From Macrocybe gigantea (Eukaryota > Basidiomycota > Agaricomycetes > Agaricales > Callistosporiaceae), in contig SJRY01000268.1 in NCBI GenBank assembly GCA_011319805.1, forward strand, positions 62,001 through 126,000: a stretch of DNA of 64,000 bases. Direction: 5' to 3'. The notes under the pieces are model-generated. The model searched no databases and was not told the DNA's origin. It saw only the letters and a program-made list of their open reading frames with translations. Both the position numbers and the translations under genes were made by a program. Below are positions 63,348 to 64,000 of the stretch, in pieces (the first letter of the stretch is position 1; every line of letters starts with the position of its first letter).

Positions 63348-64000
63348 TCACCCGTCGTCGCCTGGCATGCCAGGCGGTGACATGATGACAGAGTTCCTAC
63401 GGCCGTCTTCCCGCCTCTGCAGGTGCTGGTGCTCCTGCGGCGGAGAGACGCCACTCTGTGAGCCAGAGTTGGAGGACGCGTTCCGGATCGACGACCCGCC
63501 CCGCTCGCGATCCCGATCCGCACCTTGTTGATGCTGGTGTTGATGCTGGCGCAGGCCGTGCGATGGCGAATGCGCTGGTACATACGACGAGCGAGGCTGC
63601 TGCTCCGACGCCTGCGTTCTGGAGGCATCCATGCGCGACGACTGCCGCGCGGCGTCGTATGGTGTCGGTGTGCCACCATCCGAATCTCTGTGGTGGCTGT
63701 CTCGGGCAGAGTCTTTGTCTTGCTGTGCCCAACCAGGAGACGATCGGTTGATTGGTTCTGGCCGGAGTCTCGACGATTCGTAGCTCGTCGGTGTGGGCGG
63801 GAAAGAGTAACCATCTGAATCCACTGGTGCACCGAGCCCGTTCCGGAACGCGGATTTGCCCTTTGACTTTATGTTGCCAGTGGTGTCAATGCTGGGACGC
63901 CGTGCTGAAGAGGCGACGCGAAGTGCGTCTTCCAATTCCTCCACGCGTCGTTGAAGTGCTGTCATTTCCATACGCATACCTGCTGTCTTCTTTTCGACCA
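63348..64000 (-). CDS. Partial gene: C-terminus of an unrecognised coiled-coil, Gln/His-rich protein
   Basis: Runs off the right edge of the window, so the start is missing. The visible part is open for about 217 codons. It begins VEKKTAGMRMEMTALQRRVE and continues ELEDALRV, a heptad pattern typical of a short coiled coil. It then becomes Ser/Arg/His/Gln-rich and disordered (HQHQHQQ and DRDRERGG segments), ending MSPPGMPGDDG. No domain is recognisable. The coiled coil could be the tail of a DNA-binding or signalling protein, but nothing here decides it. Confidence 0.6.
   Translation of the reverse strand, partial: VEKKTAGMRMEMTALQRRVEELEDALRVASSARRPSIDTTGNIKSKGKSAFRNGLGAPVDSDGYSFPPTPTSYESSRLRPEPINRSSPGWAQQDKDSARDSHHRDSDGGTPTPYDAARQSSRMDASRTQASEQQPRSSYVPAHSPSHGLRQHQHQHQQGADRDRERGGSSIRNASSNSGSQSGVSPPQEHQHLQRREDGRRNSVIMSPPGMPGDDG

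Overview
The window is nuclear DNA from a filamentous fungus, most likely a basidiomycete of the Agaricomycete type. Nearly every recognisable gene is cut by many short GT-AG introns of about 50-75 bases. Genes are packed tightly on both strands, and the gene families (Ecl1-type zinc protein, OGFr-domain protein, Rax1-like RGS membrane protein, BUD22, a SET-TAD3 fusion) are fungal. There are no bacterial operons, CRISPR arrays or complete transposons, and I could not place a tRNA or rRNA gene.

Layout. 1-4.3 kb: VPS45 (-), a GSKIP-domain protein (+) and an OGFr-domain protein (-). 4.3-18.2 kb is gene-poor. It holds one clear gene, an ECL1-family zinc protein (10437-11951), plus a stop-interrupted spliced frame (4807-5254), two abutting perfect palindromes (13866-13940) and an orphan spliced frame (17523-17863). 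18.2-31.5 kb: a multi-spanning membrane protein with a probable one-base frameshift (+), a short-chain dehydrogenase (-), a NUDCD1-like CS-domain protein (+), a PTC2-like PP2C phosphatase (-), an MFS sugar transporter (-) and a small MYND-like zinc finger protein (+). 32.2-46.6 kb: BUD22 (-), tubulin cofactor D (+), vacuolar ATPase subunit B (+), a TCP11/SOK1-family protein (+) and a cytosine-deaminase-like amidohydrolase (+). 46.8-64 kb: RAX1-like RGS membrane protein (-), actin capping protein alpha (-), isocitrate lyase (-), ALG7 (-), SET-TAD3 fusion (+), malic enzyme (-), mitochondrial ribosomal protein of the MRPL20/mL58 family (-), glutathione S-transferase (-) and the 3' end of an unrecognised coiled-coil protein (-).

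How the genes relate. This is ordinary housekeeping chromosome, not a biosynthetic cluster. Themes that recur are membrane traffic and glycosylation (VPS45, ALG7, V-ATPase), cytoskeleton (TBCD, capping protein), translation and ribosome biogenesis (TAD3, BUD22, MRPL20) and carbon metabolism (isocitrate lyase, malic enzyme, sugar transporter). Several gene pairs are divergent with only 110-210 bases between start codons, so they probably share promoters. The most unusual items are the SET-TAD3 fusion, the palindrome pair, a PP2C gene whose first coding exon is the ATG alone, and two single-base disruptions in otherwise conserved genes.
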